Origin: Streptacidiphilus jiangxiensis
GTDB taxonomy: Bacteria; Actinomycetota; Actinomycetes; Streptomycetales; Streptomycetaceae
NCBI RefSeq assembly: GCF_900109465.1
Contig: NZ_FOAZ01000002.1
Location: forward strand, 186,001-250,000
Length of the DNA stretch: 64,000 nt
Reading direction: 5' to 3'
The notes beneath the pieces are model-generated. The model did no database searches and was not told the DNA's origin. It worked only from the letters and a program-made list of their open reading frames with translations. Shown in pieces: positions 61,472-64,000 of this stretch. A program made the position numbers and the translations under genes. Positions within the stretch are counted from its first letter, which is position 1, and every line of letters begins with the position of its first letter.

Positions 61472-62263
61472 TCAGCCGAAGAACTCCCGCAGCAGCGGCT
61501 CCAGGGCCTTCGGGCGCTGGAGGACGGAGTGGTCCTCGCCCGGGAGGATGTGGAGTTCCGCGCCCGGCACGGTGGTGGCGACGGCGCGGGCGGCCGCGGA
61601 GAGCCAGGGGGAGGTGCGGTCGCCGTAGGCAGCGAGGGTCGGGATCCCGATGCCGGAGAGGCGTTCCGGGGGCAGCAGCCGCCAGGGCTCACTGAGGAGC
61701 AGGTCGTAGGGCAGACTCGGGGCCTTTTCGACGAGGAACGGCCAGTTGTCGCTCTCCCGCATCCCGACCAGCGCCTCGCCCGGGACGCCGATGACCTCGC
61801 CGAGGAACAGCTCCGTCGCGCCCTCCGCGTCGCCCGACGCGAGGAGCGCGGTGAGGCGGTCGAGGACGTCGACCGCGGGCCGGGGCAGCGACGGGTCTGC
61901 ACAGAAGGAGGGTTCGTAGACCGCGACGCGGTCGACCGGCAGGCCCTGGGCCGCGGCGTCGAGGGCCAGGGCCGCGCCCGAGGAGTGCCCGAAGACGGCG
62001 GCCCGGCCGCCGACGTGCGCGATCACCGCGGCGAGGTCGTCCAGCTCGGCCGCGACGCGGTACTCGTCGGCGCGGTCGTCGCTGGCGCCGCGACGGCGGC
62101 GGTCGTAGCTGACCGCGGTGAAACGCGGCGCGAGCTCCACGGCGAGCCCGGCCACGGTGGAGCGGTCGTTGAAGGCGCCGCCGACGAGGACCAGGGGCGC
62201 GCCGTGGCCGATGGTGTCGACGGCCAGCGTCGTGCCGTCGCGCGAGGCCAGGTGCGCGGTCAC
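61472..62263 (-). CDS. Alpha/beta hydrolase
   Basis: 263-residue hydrolase. LVLVGGAFNDRS (oxyanion region), nucleophile elbow AVFGHSSGAALALDAA (Ser in GHSSG), and C-terminal LHILPGEDHSVLQRP with the catalytic His. The GTG at 62263 overlaps the stop of the upstream reductase gene by four bases, so the pair is translationally coupled. Substrate unknown. Confidence 0.9.
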   Translation of the reverse strand: MTAHLASRDGTTLAVDTIGHGAPLVLVGGAFNDRSTVAGLAVELAPRFTAVSYDRRRRGASDDRADEYRVAAELDDLAAVIAHVGGRAAVFGHSSGAALALDAAAQGLPVDRVAVYEPSFCADPSLPRPAVDVLDRLTALLASGDAEGATELFLGEVIGVPGEALVGMRESDNWPFLVEKAPSLPYDLLLSEPWRLLPPERLSGIGIPTLAAYGDRTSPWLSAAARAVATTVPGAELHILPGEDHSVLQRPKALEPLLREFFG

Positions 62264-62916
62264 GACGGCGTCCGCCGGGTGAACGTCAGATGGGTGACGC
62301 CGGTGGGCGAGCTGGCCGACTCCACGTCGAACCGCTCGCTGAGGCTCTCCTGACCGTCCCACAGCCGCACCCCGCGCCCGAGCACGATGGGGACGACGAC
62401 CACGTGGAGGAGGTCGACCAGATCCTCCGTCAGGAAGGCGCGCACCGTCGACGGGCCGCCGCCGATCCGCACGTCCAGGCCCCCGGCCGCCTCGCGGGCC
62501 AGCGCCAGGGCCTCCTTCGGCGACGCGTCCACGAAGTGGAAGGTGGTGCCGCCGGCCATGGTGAGGGACGGCCGCGGGTGGTGGGTCAACACGAACACGG
62601 GCGTGTGGAACGGCGGGTTCTCACCCCACCAGCCCTGCCACTCCTCGTCCGGCCACGGTCCGCGCTGCGGGCCGAACTTGCCGCGCCCCATGATCTCCGC
62701 GCCGATGCCCGGACTCCACTGCGACGCGAAGGCGTCGTCGACCCCGAGGGTGCCGTCGGCCTGCTCCTGCTGCATGGCCCGGAAGGAACGGGTGGGGAAG
62801 AACCACTCGTGCAACCGCGTCCCGGCGTGGCCGAACGGAGCCTCCAGGCTCTGGCCCTCGCCGGTGGCGTATCCGTCCAGCGAGACGGAGAAGTTGTGGA
62901 CCCGGACACGCGACAT
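62260..62916 (-). CDS. Dihydrofolate-reductase-family protein
   Basis: 218-residue RibD_C/DHFR-fold reductase: VHNFSVSLDGYATGEGQ, IMGRGKFGPQRG, DVRIGGGPSTVRAFL and VVVPIVLGRGVRLW. GGGAGG lies four bases before the ATG at 62916. First gene of a two-gene operon with the hydrolase. Like the protein at 45219, it lacks true folate-enzyme marks. Confidence 0.92.
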   Translation of the reverse strand: MSRVRVHNFSVSLDGYATGEGQSLEAPFGHAGTRLHEWFFPTRSFRAMQQEQADGTLGVDDAFASQWSPGIGAEIMGRGKFGPQRGPWPDEEWQGWWGENPPFHTPVFVLTHHPRPSLTMAGGTTFHFVDASPKEALALAREAAGGLDVRIGGGPSTVRAFLTEDLVDLLHVVVVPIVLGRGVRLWDGQESLSERFDVESASSPTGVTHLTFTRRTPS

Positions 62917-63043
62917 TTCGCCTCCCGTTGCTCTGTGTCGCCGAGCCTAGCGCGGTGCCGCGCTCTTGCCGGTAGCGACGGTCCGGTGTTTCCATCACTG
63001 GCGGCAGAGAGACTGCCGGCATGGGACGAACGGGGGAACGGTC

Positions 63044-63271
63044 ATGTCCAAGTGGACCGTGCGGGCCGTCGCGGGGCTCGCCGCCGCGGCTGCCGGATTG
63101 ATCATCCACGCGGGGAACCCGAGCACCGGCCCGGCCCGGGTCGCGGCCGTCGTGGCCGCGGACGCGAACGGGAGCAACTTCGACACCGTCACGAGCGCGG
63201 TCGACGTCATCCAGCCGCAGCCGCAAGGGGCCGCGGTGCTGACGGGCGGCCCGACGTACGCCCACGACTAG
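63044..63271 (+). CDS. Small exported hypothetical protein
   Basis: 75 residues: MSKWTVRAVAGLAAAAAGL as export helix, then a short polar tail rich in Gly/Asn and ending GGPTYAHD. GGGGGA lies seven bases before the ATG at 63044. No family recognised. Divergent from the reductase-hydrolase operon. Confidence 0.55.
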   Translation: MSKWTVRAVAGLAAAAAGLIIHAGNPSTGPARVAAVVAADANGSNFDTVTSAVDVIQPQPQGAAVLTGGPTYAHD

Positions 63272-63290
63272 CCTCCCCACCCGTGGGACT

Positions 63291-63334
63291 GTTCGATGTG
63301 GGACGAACACTGTTATGTTCGTCCCACATCGAAC
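63291..63334. promoter_or_regulatory. Perfect 19-bp inverted repeat upstream of tautomerase
   Basis: GTTCGATGTGGGACGAACA and TGTTCGTCCCACATCGAAC are exact reverse complements separated by 6 bp. Each arm is itself a smaller dyad (GTTCG and CGAAC, 8 bp apart), so the element could be two operators for one regulator as well as an RNA hairpin. It ends 13 bp before the tautomerase start. Confidence 0.85.
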
Positions 63335-63347
63335 ACTGGAGGCGACC

Positions 63348-63728
63348 GTGCCGCTCGTCCGTATCGACGCCCGCTCCGACAAGTCCCCCGAGACCCTTCG
63401 CGCGATCTCCGACGGCGTGCACCACGCCCTCGTGGATGCGATCGGCATCCCCGCCGACGACCGGTTCCAGATCCTCACCACCCACCCCGCGCACGAGCTG
63501 GTCTTCGACGAGCACTATCTCGGCGTCGAGCGCCGCGACGTGGTGTTCGTCCAGATCACCCTGGTGCGCGGACGCAGCGACGAGAAGAGGCAGGACCTCT
63601 ACCGCCGCATCGTCCGGAACCTGGAGGCCGACGCGGGCGTGCGTCCCCAGGACGTCGTGGTGACGCTCACGGAGAACGAGCGCGTCGACTGGTCCGTCGG
63701 TGAGGGTGTCGCCCAGTTGGTCCCGTGA
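63348..63728 (+). CDS. Tautomerase-family protein
   Basis: 126 residues of the 4-oxalocrotonate tautomerase superfamily (MIF-like). After Met removal the N-terminal Pro1 (P-L-V-R-I-D) is the catalytic base, which fixes the GTG at 63348 as start, supported by GGAGG five bases upstream. ETLRAISDGVHHALVDAIG and VFVQITLVRGRS follow the family pattern. Substrate unknown. Preceded by the large inverted repeat. Confidence 0.92.
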   Translation: MPLVRIDARSDKSPETLRAISDGVHHALVDAIGIPADDRFQILTTHPAHELVFDEHYLGVERRDVVFVQITLVRGRSDEKRQDLYRRIVRNLEADAGVRPQDVVVTLTENERVDWSVGEGVAQLVP

Positions 63729-63732
63729 CCGG

Positions 63733-64000
63733 TCAGGGCTCGAAGCGGTAGCCCATGCCGGGCTCGGTGAGCAGGTGGCGCGGGTGGGCCGCGTCCGTCT
63801 CCAGCTTGCGGCGCAGGCCGGCGAAGTAGACGCGCAGATAGTTGGTCTTCTGCTCGTGCCCCGGCCCCCAGACCTGCTGCAGGATCCGACGACCCGTCAC
63901 CAGCTTGCCCGGGTGGGCCAGCAGGACGGCCAGGATGCGCCACTCCGTCGGGGTGAGCCGGAGAGCCGGGCCCTCACCCGAGGTGCGGCGCACGACCGCG
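63733..64000 (-). CDS. kdpE: KdpE-type response regulator, C-terminal part (cut by window edge)
   Basis: The last 88 or so residues of an OmpR-family response regulator: ALRLTPTEWRILAVLLAHPG, QVWGPGHEQKTNYLRVYFAGLRRKLE and LLTEPGMGYRFEP. The T-N-Y-L-R-V-Y and E-P-G-M-G-Y-R-F blocks are typical of KdpE, which activates potassium-importer genes with the sensor KdpD. The 5' part, with the receiver domain, is beyond the right edge. It is convergent with the tautomerase gene. Confidence 0.88.
   Translation of the reverse strand, partial: AVVRRTSGEGPALRLTPTEWRILAVLLAHPGKLVTGRRILQQVWGPGHEQKTNYLRVYFAGLRRKLETDAAHPRHLLTEPGMGYRFEP

Overview
The window is about 73-75% GC by eye, gene-dense and strongly GC-biased at third codon positions. 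It uses GTG and TTG starts freely, has many leaderless-looking genes, and is full of Streptomyces-type families (AfsR/SARP regulator, PF04672 methyltransferases, DUF6296, DUF6210, DUF2630, DUF1918, CebR-type cellulase operators). It comes from a member of the Streptomycetaceae; the DUF6296/DUF6210 content hints at Kitasatospora/Streptacidiphilus or a close relative. No rRNA, tRNA or CRISPR array was seen. Two transposase scraps mark a small patch of old mobile DNA near 59-60 kb.

Layout. 0-3.6 kb: divergent secreted cellulases (GH6 cut by the window edge, GH5), with a perfect CebR-type operator between them. 3.6-12.1 kb: DyP peroxidase, EamA transporter fused to DUF1918, divergent MarR regulator with three operator copies, small secreted and redox proteins, nitronate monooxygenase, and a PucR activator carrying a decapeptide repeat. 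12.1-20.9 kb: KatG, GNAT, zinc alcohol dehydrogenase, glyoxalase-like protein, hydrolase-TetR operon with its operator, FMN reductase, secreted phospholipase-C-like protein, AhpD-like protein. 20.9-25.2 kb: a sugar ABC importer (ATPase, permease, binding protein) divergent from a LacI regulator, with two matching palindromes between them. 25-45 kb: metabolic and transport genes, including a 979-residue kinase-like/aminotransferase fusion, an OYE-type oxidoreductase, an amidase, a lone GltD, FUSC and MFS transporters and an Eis-like acetyltransferase.

46-52.8 kb is the most interesting part. A Ser/Thr kinase with an unusual helical-repeat C-terminus is followed by a 1046-residue AfsR-type SARP. 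Next comes a divergent promoter region with SARP-like heptamer repeats pointing both ways, then a 26-codon peptide gene ending in SVWYLWY, a strong hairpin and a cytochrome P450. A short precursor ending W-Y-x-W-Y next to one P450 is the hallmark of the atropopeptide RiPPs (tryptorubin A core: AWYIWY). I read this as a compact atropopeptide cluster with its own kinase/SARP control.

53-64 kb: PF04672 methyltransferase, phosphotransferase-like protein, secreted TAP-like peptidase with a TetR gene upstream, a universal-stress-like protein, the transposase remnants around a DUF6210 gene, an XRE regulator, two more reductase/hydrolase genes, a tautomerase preceded by a perfect 19-bp inverted repeat, and the C-terminal part of a KdpE-type response regulator cut by the right edge.
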